Of a stretch of DNA of 57,206 nt, positions 24,050 through 33,079 are shown in pieces. Below the pieces are notes generated by a model that was given only the letters and a program-made list of their open reading frames with translations, searched no databases and was not told the origin of the DNA. Origin of the DNA: Oscillospiraceae bacterium (GTDB taxonomy: Bacteria; Bacillota; Clostridia; Oscillospirales; Ruminococcaceae); the NCBI GenBank assembly GCA_017483465.1, contig JAFUWN010000049.1:1-57206 (forward strand), in the 5' to 3' direction. Position numbers and translations under genes: made by a program. Every line of letters starts with the position of its first letter. The stretch's first letter is position 1.

Positions 24050-24763
24050 ATGAAAGAAATTTATCGTATTCCCTTGCAGTATCAGAAAGGAAAATATCAG
24101 TACTGCGAACTCCCCGGAACAGAGGCAGATTGTCTTGTTCTGCATCCTGAAAGCGGTCAGATCTTCAGATATACTGACCCTGTTTATCAGAATGAAATCA
24201 GAATTTATTCTGTTCCGGAGAATCCCGAAGAGAAATTAAATGCCGGTTACAGTGACAGCGGTATCCTCGAATATGTCGAAACTGCCGAGGGAAACAGAAC
24301 ACGTCTTGTTTATATCCGCTTTCCGGATGACGAATCCGCAAAAGAAATTATCTATCAGTTTTCTGAATATCAGGCAGAGAAAATCGCTGATAAACTGATA
24401 CATGCCAATCAGGAATATGCCCGGATTTTTATCGAATATTTCTTTGACGGACATTCTGCTGATATCGCCGTCAGAACAGGAACTCCTCAGGAAATGCAGG
24501 AAATCAAGGAATATTATCAGAAAAATCATCCTCGTATCGCTCAAAAAGTAACTGTTGAAGATGATGCCGGAGCATTTCCTTTTGAAAATCGCATCGAATT
24601 CGATGATGATACACTCTCTGTCATGCTCCAATGTACCCGAAAAGGATTTAATCAGGAGCTTTTCGGCTTTGCTGTCTGGATTTTAGAACAGAAAATAAAA
24701 GAGATTCTTCCGGAGCTTCCAAAAACAGAAAATTTTAAATTCATATCGGAAGAGTATGATTAA
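24050..24763 (+). CDS. Uncharacterised cytosolic protein
   Basis: About 237 residues from ATG 24050 (a GTG at 24041 would add three residues but lies inside the previous gene). I do not recognise the family. Visible: a beta-rich first half (LVLHPESGQIFRYTD, EIRIYSVPENPEEK), a helix with FSEYQAEKIADKLI, and a C-terminal part with charged helices (WILEQKIKEILPELP). No signal peptide, membrane segment or cysteine motif. Co-transcribed with the DUF5713-like gene 2 bp upstream. Confidence 0.55.
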   Translation: MKEIYRIPLQYQKGKYQYCELPGTEADCLVLHPESGQIFRYTDPVYQNEIRIYSVPENPEEKLNAGYSDSGILEYVETAEGNRTRLVYIRFPDDESAKEIIYQFSEYQAEKIADKLIHANQEYARIFIEYFFDGHSADIAVRTGTPQEMQEIKEYYQKNHPRIAQKVTVEDDAGAFPFENRIEFDDDTLSVMLQCTRKGFNQELFGFAVWILEQKIKEILPELPKTENFKFISEEYD

Positions 24764-24769
24764 TAGGCA

Positions 24770-24798
24770 TTGACAGGATTCTGATTTTATGCTATAAT
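24770..24798 (+). promoter_or_regulatory. Promoter of mtnN
   Basis: TTGACA (24770-24775), 17-nt spacer, TATAAT (24793-24798). Confidence 0.7.
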
Positions 24799-24836
24799 AT
24801 TTCATATTATTAAAATCAGATAGGAGTTAATTATTT

Positions 24837-25514
24837 ATGAAAATTATCGGTATCATCGGAGCTATGCCCTCGGAATTGAAAGACATCCAGAATATTCAGG
24901 AAAATCCTGTTATCACAAAATTAGCAGGCTATGAATTCCATGAGAGTATGCACGGAGCAAATAAAATTGTAACGGTCTGCTGTGGAATCGGTAAAGTCAA
25001 TGCAGCTGTCTGCACACAGATTCTGATTGATGTATTCAAAGCAGATCAAATTATCAATACCGGAATCGCCGGCGGTATGAAAGCCGGAATCAAAGTGCTT
25101 GAAATCGTGATCTCTACCAGCGTTCTCCCTCATGATCTGGATGCCCATTTTTTAGCTGATTATCCGCCGTATCATGCGGAATTCGAGGCCGATGAAGAAT
25201 TGCAGAAACTTGCAAAATCCGTATGCGATGAAATGCAGATTGTCTCTCATGCCGGAAAAATCGTTTCCGGAGATGCCTTTATTACAGACAGTGAAATCAA
25301 GAAAAATCTGATCGAGAAATATAATCCCTATGCAGTCGATATGGAAACGGCTTCTGTCGGTCAGACCGCCTGGAGAAATCAGATTCCGTTCGTCAGTGTA
25401 AGATGCATTTCAGACTTAGCTGATGATGATGGTGCTATGAGCTTTGATGAATTTGAAGTCTTAGCTGCTAAGAGAGTCGCTGAAATCGTCATGGCCATGT
25501 GCGAACGGGAATGA
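24837..25514 (+). CDS. mtnN: 5'-methylthioadenosine/S-adenosylhomocysteine nucleosidase
   Basis: 225 residues, the normal length. MKIIGIIGAMPSELKDI contains the catalytic-region Glu (E13), ITNTGIAGG-type motif appears as IINTGIAGGM, then ISTSVLPHDLDA, GDAFI, VDMETASVGQ and CISDLADDDG with the catalytic Asp. It cleaves MTA and SAH to adenine and the thioribose products, recycling by-products of methylation and polyamine synthesis. The ATGA overlap at 25511 couples it to the membrane protein downstream. Confidence 0.92.
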   Translation: MKIIGIIGAMPSELKDIQNIQENPVITKLAGYEFHESMHGANKIVTVCCGIGKVNAAVCTQILIDVFKADQIINTGIAGGMKAGIKVLEIVISTSVLPHDLDAHFLADYPPYHAEFEADEELQKLAKSVCDEMQIVSHAGKIVSGDAFITDSEIKKNLIEKYNPYAVDMETASVGQTAWRNQIPFVSVRCISDLADDDGAMSFDEFEVLAAKRVAEIVMAMCERE

Positions 25515-25978
25515 AAAACAGAAATTTATTATTTCCGATATTCCTTGTTATTGTACCGCATACATTACTTTTCATATATTGGATATATGATATTGATGAA
25601 AAAATGCTTTCATATCTGTTTCCGCTTTTGATTGAAACAGTTATCGGAATTTCGGGCGGTTTCTATGCTTTGAAACTGATCCGGAAACATCAGGCAGATT
25701 TGACAAAGTATTTCAAGAAAATGATAATTGCCATCCTAATAGCTGTCGCTTTCATACTGGTTGGCGGTGTGATAGGCAATCAATATTTTTTTGAAGGCAA
25801 TATTATGGGTGGAATTCTGGGGACGATTGTGCTGTTTGGCTTCTGGGTGACACTTGCAGAAAATTCTATTGACAGGAAAATTTTATTTTTCGTCAATCCG
25901 CTGAATTATGCGGTTTTGATTGTGATTGCACTTCTCATCGGTACCGCATTCGGCCCGTCAGGGCCTCCCTTATTATGA
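25511..25978 (+). CDS. Four-helix membrane protein, paralogue of next gene
   Basis: 155 residues from ATG 25511, which overlaps the mtnN stop (ATGA). Begins MKNRNLLFPIFLVIVPHTLLF and shows about four hydrophobic segments (residues about 6-24, 34-52, 68-90, 97-115, with another near the C-terminus). The N-terminus is clearly similar to that of the next gene (KNRNLFYPFILVIFPHLFL), so the pair arose by duplication. No recognised family or function. Confidence 0.6.
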   Translation: MKNRNLLFPIFLVIVPHTLLFIYWIYDIDEKMLSYLFPLLIETVIGISGGFYALKLIRKHQADLTKYFKKMIIAILIAVAFILVGGVIGNQYFFEGNIMGGILGTIVLFGFWVTLAENSIDRKILFFVNPLNYAVLIVIALLIGTAFGPSGPPLL

Positions 25979-26006
25979 TGATTGTAAAGTATAGGAGTGA
26001 ATCAAT

Positions 26007-26441
26007 ATGAATATAAGTTTGATAAAAAACAGAAATCTTTTTTATCCATTCATACTGGTGATTTTTCCGCATCTTTTTTTAATATGGTGGTGGGGACGTT
26101 TCCCATTGTTTCTGATTGAAGGAATTGCAGGCATTTTCATAGGAATCATGGTACAAGTGCTGATTCTAAGATACAAAGCTGATTTGACTTTATATTTTCC
26201 GAAAATTGTGCTTTCTGTTCTTGTCTTTATTCTTTGGCTGGTTGTGGTAAGTCGGTTTGGTATTCCTATCCCTTTACATGCAGTGATGCTCCTTCCGGCT
26301 GTCATCACATCTGCATACTGGCTGATTACAATAAAAAATCCTATTGATAAACTTTTATTGATGTTAATCAATCCACAGAATTATGCTTTCATTTTCTGGA
26401 TTGTTATGTGGAAATATTTGTCTGAACGGACAGGGGGATGA
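26007..26441 (+). CDS. Membrane protein, paralogue of previous gene
   Basis: 144 residues with hydrophobic segments at about 10-27, 32-52, 66-84, 90-106 and near the C-terminus; shares KNRNLFYPFILVIFPH and the NPIDKLLLMLINPQNYAF block with the preceding protein (SIDRKILFFVNPLNYAV). Ribosome site TAGGAGTG. Its stop overlaps an ATG of the next ORF. Function unknown. Confidence 0.6.
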   Translation: MNISLIKNRNLFYPFILVIFPHLFLIWWWGRFPLFLIEGIAGIFIGIMVQVLILRYKADLTLYFPKIVLSVLVFILWLVVVSRFGIPIPLHAVMLLPAVITSAYWLITIKNPIDKLLLMLINPQNYAFIFWIVMWKYLSERTGG

Positions 26442-26446
26442 ACTAT

Positions 26447-27124
26447 ATGAAAGAAACAGTCACATTTCAGGATTTTTCCGGAATTGATTTCGGCAGGGGA
26501 GAAGTACAGCCTGTTCTGGGTGCTGTTCTTCATGTGGAATATCCGGCCGGAATCTGCCTGACAGTAAGAGCTTACAAATATACGCCATATTATGTCATGC
26601 TCTATAAAGAACATACTTCTCTGCTGACAGTATACTGTTATTCCAAAACAAAACTATTAGCTTACGTCCGGAATCTGAACAGAGATATTCAGGCCGGAAA
26701 ATACCGGAACAAAAAAACGCTCAGAAAACAGGCTTTTCAGATCGTTCAGGAGCGGAATCTGACAAGTTATATGAACAATACAAAATGGTATAAATTACTG
26801 AAAGTCATCAATGAGAAACTGCCTTTCAGACCGCCTTATGTCTATAAATTATTATCCGATTCGCCTGACAGGGATGATATTCAGCCGTTCCGGCATCTTC
26901 CGAATTCGCCTCAGTGCTGGTGCGGAGAATGCTTTCATGATTACAGATTCTATGAAATCGAATATGTCAGAATCACTCCGAAATATGCCGTCAATCACGG
27001 CGGAATACTTGTCGAGAATCTCGAAATCTTCGATGAAACAAGAGAATTGATTCAGGAACTCGAAAACGCACATATTCCGTTTGAAAGAGAAAATCGGGAT
27101 ATTATTATTTATGGCTATCGCTGA
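26447..27124 (+). CDS. Uncharacterised protein (possibly DUF6678-like)
   Basis: About 225 residues from ATG 26447, which has AGGGGG 9 nt upstream; an ATG at 26438 abuts the same site. The middle has SYMNNTKWYKLLKVINEKLP and later CWCGECFHDYRF followed by YEIEYVRITPKY. The NNTKW start of the second half reminds me of the DUF6678 family, but that is a weak recollection. No membrane segment. It lies in a run of small same-strand genes of unknown function. Confidence 0.5.
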   Translation: MKETVTFQDFSGIDFGRGEVQPVLGAVLHVEYPAGICLTVRAYKYTPYYVMLYKEHTSLLTVYCYSKTKLLAYVRNLNRDIQAGKYRNKKTLRKQAFQIVQERNLTSYMNNTKWYKLLKVINEKLPFRPPYVYKLLSDSPDRDDIQPFRHLPNSPQCWCGECFHDYRFYEIEYVRITPKYAVNHGGILVENLEIFDETRELIQELENAHIPFERENRDIIIYGYR

Positions 27125-27132
27125 GGAGTGAT

Positions 27133-27504
27133 ATGATGATTCTGAAACTGGATGCCGATACCATCCGGAAAGCTTATGCTCCGGAGGGAGAAATTTTATT
27201 TGACCCCTATACATATGAATTTCATAGAAATTCAGAATCGAATCTTCCGGAGTATCTGCTTGAATTTCCATCCGTACCGACACCAGAGGCACAGAGAGCC
27301 TATATCAATACTCTCAATCACAGACGATTAAGAGAGCATTTTGCAAGATTATCAGATTCTGAATGTTCAGCAGAGTTCTGGAATCTTTATGAAAATCATC
27401 CTTACTGGCCTTGTTTTGAAGATTTCGAGCAGAGTTATCAGCTTGAGAAAATCAAGCTCTGGTGTGATGAAAATCAGATTGCTTATTATATTGATTGCAG
27501 ATAA
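27133..27504 (+). CDS. UPF0158-like small protein
   Basis: 123 residues, acidic and aromatic-rich. Features resembling UPF0158 are ILFDPYTYEFH, LPEYLLEFPS, LREHFARLSDSE and the C-terminal LEKIKLWCDENQIAYYI. GAGGAG precedes the tandem ATGs (27133 and 27136). A strong terminator follows directly. Function unknown. Confidence 0.5.
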   Translation: MMILKLDADTIRKAYAPEGEILFDPYTYEFHRNSESNLPEYLLEFPSVPTPEAQRAYINTLNHRRLREHFARLSDSECSAEFWNLYENHPYWPCFEDFEQSYQLEKIKLWCDENQIAYYIDCR

Positions 27505-27538
27505 GCAGGGAAGTCCTTACGGATTTCCCTGCTTTTAT
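27503..27538. terminator. Terminator shared with the convergent sigma-factor gene
   Basis: Stem AAGCAGGGAA / TTTCCCTGCTT (27503-27512/27524-27534) followed by TTTATCT; its distal part touches the 3' end of the sigma-factor gene. Confidence 0.75.
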
Positions 27539-28218
27539 CTGAACGGAGTCGTATCGTATTTATCTCTGAGTTTTTTCAGAGCTTTTTTCTCTAATCTCGA
27601 AACATAGGAACGGGAGATATGCAGTTTTTCGGCAACTTCTTTCTGTGTCAGAGGAATATGCTGATATAATCCATAGCGATGAATCATAATTTCCAATTCA
27701 CGGGCATCTAAGCACTGTTTCAGAAAATCATATAACTGCTTGGCGTGTATGGAATATTCTACCTGATCTTCCAGATTGGAGCCGTCTTCAAGCGTATCCA
27801 TAAGGGTGAGTGTATTTCCGTCTTTATCGGTCATTGTGGGTTCATTCATATGCAGATCAGAGAGATGTTTTTTCTGTGCCCGGAAATGCATTAAAATTTC
27901 GTTCTCCACGCACTTCGAGGCATATGTAGAAAATCTGGTATTTTTATGATAATCAAACGTATCGACGGCCTTGATTAATCCGAAAGTGCCGATAGAGATC
28001 AATTCTTCCTGTTCTTCGCTTCCACGGTATTTTCTGACGATATGGGCGACTAACCGGAGATTATGTTCAATCAGCTTATGACGGGCTTTGGAATCGCCGG
28101 ATTCCATGGCTTCAAAACAGGCGAGTTCTTCTTTTGATGACAATGGTTTCGGAAAAGCATTGGGAGTATCGGCATGAAGAATCCAGAAAAACATATGATT
28201 CAGGAGCGTAAACAGCAT
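27535..28218 (-). CDS. sigK: Sporulation-type sigma-70 factor, SigK-like
   Basis: 227 residues from ATG 28218 (site AGAGGTG; the GTG extension is that site). A short hydrophobic N-terminus (MLFTLLNHMFFWIL) resembles the pro-sequence region of SigK, followed by NAFPKPLSSKEELACF, region 2 (HNLRLVAHIVRKY, ELISIGTFGLIKAVDTFD, STYASKCVENEILMHFRA) and region 4.2 (TQKEVAEKLHISRSYVSRLE). In spore-formers SigK drives late mother-cell genes. Here the gene is uninterrupted. The related SigE is less likely because of the N-terminus and length. Confidence 0.8.
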   Translation of the reverse strand: MLFTLLNHMFFWILHADTPNAFPKPLSSKEELACFEAMESGDSKARHKLIEHNLRLVAHIVRKYRGSEEQEELISIGTFGLIKAVDTFDYHKNTRFSTYASKCVENEILMHFRAQKKHLSDLHMNEPTMTDKDGNTLTLMDTLEDGSNLEDQVEYSIHAKQLYDFLKQCLDARELEIMIHRYGLYQHIPLTQKEVAEKLHISRSYVSRLEKKALKKLRDKYDTTPFR

Positions 28219-28289
28219 GACAGCATACACCTCTTTAAGTTTATTAATATCAGTATATGCCGTACAGCTTTTCCGTGTGCGGATAATTT

Positions 28290-28665
28290 TTAATCAGACC
28301 ATATTACAGTATAATCAACAGGAAGACAGCCGGGGTTGAAGCTCCCTTGAAATCTGGCTTTTTTCCGATATTTTCTTTTGGTATCAGACTGAGAGAGAAT
28401 CTGTCTGAGCATATCTTTTTCTGTATGAGTCTGATAGAATAAATCCGGATTTCCGTCAGAAACGGCCTGACACCAGGCGTTCCATTCCATCATGATTTCG
28501 GCTTGTTCAGAATCATTGACAGGGGTGAGATAATATTCATCCAGATAGTCATTCTGAATTTCATCAAAAAATTCTTTCATAGATACATAAGATATTATGA
28601 TAATAGGCAAGGCCTGTCAGAGGCCCGTCCCACCAGTTATGAATAGTAATTACTTTTTCTTGCAT
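28290..28665 (-). pseudogene. Frameshifted small protein gene (six-T run)
   Basis: Starting at ATG 28665 (CAGGAG 7 nt upstream) the frame reads MQEKVITIHNWWDGPLTGLA and on to YERIF, then stops; the rest (FFDEIQNDYLDEYYLTPVND through PVDYTVIWSD) is in another frame. Removing one T from the six-T run (A6 at 28566-28571 on the plus strand) joins them as YERIFDEIQNDYLDEYY, the arrangement seen in a family of small proteins that begin with a HDWWDGP-type motif. So either a real frameshift, slippage, or a sequencing error. Function unknown. Confidence 0.65.
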
Positions 28666-28686
28666 AATCATACTCCTGTATAACAG

Positions 28687-28720
28687 AAATCTGTCCGGTA
28701 ACAGCCGGACAGATTTTTAA
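28687..28720. terminator. Terminator of the ABC exporter operon
   Basis: 12-bp perfect stem AAATCTGTCCGG / CCGGACAGATTT (28687-28698/28705-28716) with T/A-rich flanks. Confidence 0.75.
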
Positions 28721-28727
28721 TCATTGA

Positions 28728-30638
28728 TTATTCCAGTTCAAATGCACCGGTATAAAGCTGATAATAATGCCCTTTCTGAGCGATTAATTCATCATGACTG
28801 CCTTTTTCGATGACTTTTCCGTGATCGAGAACCATAATTAAATCAGAATTCCGGACAGTTGATAATCTGTGAGCGATGACGAAAACAGTTCTGCCATGCA
28901 TTAGTTTATCCATACCGGCAGAAACAATTGCTTCTGTACGGGTATCAATAGAAGAAGTTGCTTCATCAAGAATCATAACAGGCGGATCAGCAACAGCAGC
29001 TCTTGCAATGGCGATCAGTTGTCTCTGACCTTGTGACAGATTGGCACCATTTCCGGTAAGCTCTGTCTGATAGCCGTCCGGCAGACGGGTGATAAAATCA
29101 TCTGCTCCGGCGAGTCTGGCAGCAGTAATGCATTCTTCATCAGTAGCATCAAGTTTACCGTAGCGGATATTATCCATGACAGTGCCTGTGAACAGATTGG
29201 TTTCCTGCAATACCAAGCCGAGAGAACGTCTTAGATCAGATTTCCGGATTTTATTGATATTAATACCGTCATAGCGGATTTTACCGTCAGCAATATCATA
29301 GAATCTGTTGATCAGATTTGTGATTGTTGTTTTGCCTGCACCGGTTGCACCGACAAAGGCAATTTTCTGACCGGGTTTTGCATAGACAGAGACATCATGC
29401 AGAACGGTTTTTCCTTCTTCATAGGCAAAATCGACATCCACCATGCGGACATCACCCTGCAAGGGTGTATAAGTTACAGTGCCTTCGGCTTTATGCGGAT
29501 GTTTCCAGGCCCAGTGGCCGGTATGTTTTTTGGTTTCCTTGACCTGACCGTCTGCGGAGATTTCGGCATTGACAAGTTTTACATAGCCTTCATCTGTTTC
29601 GGGTTCTTCGTCCATCATGTTGAAAATTCTTTCGGCACCGGCTAAGGCCATAACAACGGCATTGATCTGCTGTGCTACCTGATTGACATTGCCTGTGAAC
29701 TGTTTGGTCATATTCAGGAAAGCGACTACAATGCTGACATCCAGAACCGCACCGGAAAAACTGTAATTTTTCACATGATTCAGCACCAGTACACCGCCGA
29801 TAACGGCAACCAGTACATAAAGAATATTGCCGATATTCATAACAATAGGCCCTAATGTATTGGCATAGGCATTGGCACGGTAGCTGTCCTGGAAGAGCTG
29901 TTCGTTAATTTCATCAAATTCTTCCTGACAGGTTTTTTCATGATTGAAAACTTTAACGACTTTCTGGCCGTTCATAGTTTCCTGGATATAGCCTTCGGCA
30001 TTGCCGAGGGATTTCTGCTGACGGATGAAGTATTTTGCACTGCCGCCGCCCATGCTTTTGGAAACTAACATCATAGCAATAACACCCAGAATTGTCAGAA
30101 GTGTGAGCCAGAAGCTGTAATACATCATAATGAAAAATACAGCGATCACGACCGTACCGGCTCTTAACAGTGTCGGCAGACCCTGAGAAATCAGCTGACG
30201 GAGAGCATCAATATCATTTGTATAATAACTCATAATATCGCCGTGCTTATGTGTATCGAAATATCTGACAGGCAGATTCTGCATTTTCTTGAACATAGCC
30301 TGACGCATTTTATTCAGGAAGCCTTGTGTGATGACAGCCATCATCTGAGAATAGACAGTAATTGCCACGGTTGAAATCAGATACAGAACAATCAGGAACA
30401 TCATCATAGGGAGAATCTGTTCACTGGCCTTGCTCCAGTCCCAGCCGCTTTCGAGAGCTTCTACGATAATTTTAATCACTTTCTGGATATACATATCCGG
30501 AATGGAAGAAGCAACAGAAGAGAAAATAATACATACAATTGTGATTGGCACTAATTTAGGATAGAATTCAAACAGCATCTTCATCAGGCGAGGGAAGACA
30601 TCTTTGTTTGGTTTTTTACTATAGACAGGTTTTGGCAT
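28728..30638 (-). CDS. Heterodimeric ABC exporter subunit with canonical ATPase site
   Basis: 636 residues. An N-terminal six-helix exporter domain (about 1-330) is followed by an insertion rich in charged residues (about 355-395) and the ATPase: Walker A GATGAGKTT, Q-loop LVLQETNLF, signature LSQGQRQL, Walker B VMILDEATSS with the catalytic Glu, H-loop IAHRL. It pairs with the adjacent half-transporter; their ATG and stop overlap at 30638. Likely a multidrug or peptide exporter controlled by the MarR gene ahead of it. Confidence 0.9.
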   Translation of the reverse strand: MPKPVYSKKPNKDVFPRLMKMLFEFYPKLVPITIVCIIFSSVASSIPDMYIQKVIKIIVEALESGWDWSKASEQILPMMMFLIVLYLISTVAITVYSQMMAVITQGFLNKMRQAMFKKMQNLPVRYFDTHKHGDIMSYYTNDIDALRQLISQGLPTLLRAGTVVIAVFFIMMYYSFWLTLLTILGVIAMMLVSKSMGGGSAKYFIRQQKSLGNAEGYIQETMNGQKVVKVFNHEKTCQEEFDEINEQLFQDSYRANAYANTLGPIVMNIGNILYVLVAVIGGVLVLNHVKNYSFSGAVLDVSIVVAFLNMTKQFTGNVNQVAQQINAVVMALAGAERIFNMMDEEPETDEGYVKLVNAEISADGQVKETKKHTGHWAWKHPHKAEGTVTYTPLQGDVRMVDVDFAYEEGKTVLHDVSVYAKPGQKIAFVGATGAGKTTITNLINRFYDIADGKIRYDGININKIRKSDLRRSLGLVLQETNLFTGTVMDNIRYGKLDATDEECITAARLAGADDFITRLPDGYQTELTGNGANLSQGQRQLIAIARAAVADPPVMILDEATSSIDTRTEAIVSAGMDKLMHGRTVFVIAHRLSTVRNSDLIMVLDHGKVIEKGSHDELIAQKGHYYQLYTGAFELE

Positions 30639-32374
30639 TATTTTTCACCTCCGTTTGTCTGCTGTTCGTAGACTTCTCTGTAAATCTGGTTAGTTCTTAA
30701 TAATTTCTCATGTGTGCCGATTGCACTGACAGAGCCGTTATCAAGAACAATAATCTGGTCGGCCTCCTGTACGGAAGCGATTCTCTGAGCAATGATAATT
30801 TTAGTTGTTTCCGGAATAAATTCTTTGAATCCCTGCCGGATTAAGGCATCTGTTTTGGTATCGACTGCACTGGTAGAGTCATCTAAGATTAAGATTTTCG
30901 GCTTTTTCAGCAAGGCTCTTGCAATACAGAGTCTTTGTTTCTGACCGCCGGAAACGTTTGTACCGCCCTGTTCGATATGTGTATCATAGCCGTCAGGAAA
31001 CGTCTGAATAAATTCATCTGCCTGAGCCAGACGGCAGGCCTCTTGAATTTCCTCGTCAGTTGCCTCAGGATTGCCCCATTTCAGATTATCTTTGATACTG
31101 CCGGAGAACAAGACATTTTTCTGGAGTACCATAGCAACCGAATCACGCAGAACTTCAAGATCATAATTCCGGACATCCACACCGCCGACTTTGACAGAAC
31201 CTTCAGTGACATCATATAATCTGGGAATCAGCTGGACAAGAGTCGATTTGCTCGAACCCGTACCGCCGATAATACCGATCGTCTGACCGGAATCAATATG
31301 CAGATTAATATCAGCCAGTGCGAATTTCTGTGCCTGTGCAGAATATTTGAAACTGACATTCTCGAAATCGACAGAGCCATCTGAAACCAGTTCCAAAGCC
31401 TGTTCCGGATTTTCGAGAGTCGGTTCTTCTTCGAGCACTTCATAGATACGCTTTGCAGATTCTGCGGACATTGTAACCATGACATAGATCATAGACAGGA
31501 ACATCAGAGACATCAGAATCTGGACACCGTAAGTAATCATGGCTGAAATCTGACCAATATCGACAGAATGATCAATAATAGCCATTTTCGAGCCGACCAG
31601 AAGAATAAATACCATATCGAAATACATGCAGATCTGCATCAGAGGTGTATTCAGAGCAATAATCTGTTCTGCCCTGGTGAAATCTTTCCGGATGTCTTCG
31701 GCAGCCGTGTCGAATTTCTTCTTTTCGTATTCCTCACGGGAGAAGCCTTTCACAACACGCATGGCACGGACATTTTCTTCGATGGATTCATTGAGCTTAT
31801 CATATTTCTTGAATACTCTCCGGAATGCCGGCATTGCATTTTTACCGATCAGCAGCAGACCGACAAACAGTACAGGAATGACCACAACAAAAGCCATTGC
31901 TAATTTACCGCCCATAATAAATGCCATAACTACAGAGAAAATAAACATCAGCGGACTTCTCAGACCCATACGGATCATCATCATGAAAGCCATCTGTAAA
32001 TTTGTAATATCCGTTGTCATTCTGGTAACAAGCGACGAAGAAGAAAATTTGTCGATATTCTCAAAAGAATATGTCTGTACTCTCTCGAACATGTCATGAC
32101 GCAGATTCTTAGAGAGTCCCGTTGCAGCTTTGGAGGCCGTAAATCCGGCCGTTCCGCCGCACATCATGGAGAAGATCGCCATGATTGTCAGGAGAATGCC
32201 CGTTCTCAGTACATCATTGATTGCCGCCTGTGACTGAATCTGATTTACCAGATTCGCTGTGAGAAACGGCAGAAATGTTTCTAATACTGCTTCACCGAGC
32301 ATGAAAACCATCGTCAGAATCGTAGTTGACTTGTATTCACGCAGACAGGCAAGCAGTCGTTTCAGGATATGCAT
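30638..32374 (-). CDS. Heterodimeric ABC exporter subunit with degenerate ATPase site
   Basis: 578 residues. A membrane domain about 1-320, then the ATPase with Walker A GGTGSSKST, signature VSGGQKQRL, and Walker B ILILDDSTSAVD, in which Asp stands where the catalytic Glu would be, and IIAQRI in place of the usual H-loop His. This asymmetry is typical of heterodimeric exporters such as BmrCD/TM287-288, where only one of the two sites hydrolyses fast. Second gene of the MarR-ABC-ABC operon, 20 bp after the regulator. Confidence 0.9.
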   Translation of the reverse strand: MHILKRLLACLREYKSTTILTMVFMLGEAVLETFLPFLTANLVNQIQSQAAINDVLRTGILLTIMAIFSMMCGGTAGFTASKAATGLSKNLRHDMFERVQTYSFENIDKFSSSSLVTRMTTDITNLQMAFMMMIRMGLRSPLMFIFSVVMAFIMGGKLAMAFVVVIPVLFVGLLLIGKNAMPAFRRVFKKYDKLNESIEENVRAMRVVKGFSREEYEKKKFDTAAEDIRKDFTRAEQIIALNTPLMQICMYFDMVFILLVGSKMAIIDHSVDIGQISAMITYGVQILMSLMFLSMIYVMVTMSAESAKRIYEVLEEEPTLENPEQALELVSDGSVDFENVSFKYSAQAQKFALADINLHIDSGQTIGIIGGTGSSKSTLVQLIPRLYDVTEGSVKVGGVDVRNYDLEVLRDSVAMVLQKNVLFSGSIKDNLKWGNPEATDEEIQEACRLAQADEFIQTFPDGYDTHIEQGGTNVSGGQKQRLCIARALLKKPKILILDDSTSAVDTKTDALIRQGFKEFIPETTKIIIAQRIASVQEADQIIVLDNGSVSAIGTHEKLLRTNQIYREVYEQQTNGGEK

Positions 32375-32394
32375 TCACATCCGTCCTTTCTGTG

Positions 32395-32880
32395 TTAAGA
32401 TTTTGTCTGATCTTTTCCGGTTTTTTTCGGATTGATTTTTCTTTTGTGCATATTGCAGAAGCACCTGTGCAGCGTTTGCAGAGCATGATAAAACTCCTCA
32501 CGTTCTTTCGGGGGCATTTCATCGAACAGATTCTGATAATATCCGGCTTTTTCCGTCAGAAAGTGAGAAACATAATCTCTGCCCTGCTGAGTGAGTTTCA
32601 GCCGGACGATTCTTCTGTCGCTCGGGTCTGAGATACGTTCAGCGAAATTGCATTCTGTCAGACGGTCGACAGTTTTTGTGATCTGCTGTTTGGGGCTGTG
32701 TGTAAAGCGGGCGAGTTCGCTCATGGTGAGGCTTTCACCGTGTTCGATCAGAATCTGAATGCAGTAATACATACTGAGGCTGACACTGTCATCTAAGAGT
32801 GTTTTAAAAGGCTTGTCAATCCAGTAATGCCATTGGGGCATGGTACCGAGCAGAAGCTCCTGCAATTTGGAAGTTTTCAT
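32395..32880 (-). CDS. MarR-family transcriptional regulator
   Basis: 161 residues. The winged-helix core is evident: SLSMYYCIQILIEHG, LTMSELARFTHSPKQQITKT (recognition helix), then the wing with DPSDRRIVRLKLTQQG. The basic C-terminal tail (KRKINPKKTGKDQTKS) is unusual in length and charge. As first gene of the operon with two ABC half-transporters it is probably a local repressor relieved by exporter substrates. AGAGGTGA precedes the ATG. Confidence 0.88.
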   Translation of the reverse strand: MKTSKLQELLLGTMPQWHYWIDKPFKTLLDDSVSLSMYYCIQILIEHGESLTMSELARFTHSPKQQITKTVDRLTECNFAERISDPSDRRIVRLKLTQQGRDYVSHFLTEKAGYYQNLFDEMPPKEREEFYHALQTLHRCFCNMHKRKINPKKTGKDQTKS

Positions 32881-33020
32881 AGAATCACCTCTTTTCTGAT
32901 TTTTATGTTATAAAAATAATTCCCCTGAATGTATAGTCATCAGAAAAGAATTGTCATAATAAGTTTACTATTTTTAGGCAGAAATGTCAATAGTGTTTTT
33001 GAATTTTGTAACTTATGACA

Positions 33021-33048
33021 AAAGCAGGACTAAAATCAGCCCTGCTTT
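33021..33048. terminator. Terminator after hom
   Basis: Stem AAAGCAGG / CCTGCTTT (33021-33028/33041-33048) just downstream of the hom stop on the minus strand. Confidence 0.55.
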
Positions 33049-33079
33049 GGATGATATGAAATAATCTGTATGCTTTTCT

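Noticed and set aside
30638-32374. Defective Walker A and B in the ABC subunit as a sign of decay
   Set aside because: GGTGSSKS and the DDSTSAVD site are normal for the degenerate half of heterodimeric exporters; the partner has the canonical site.
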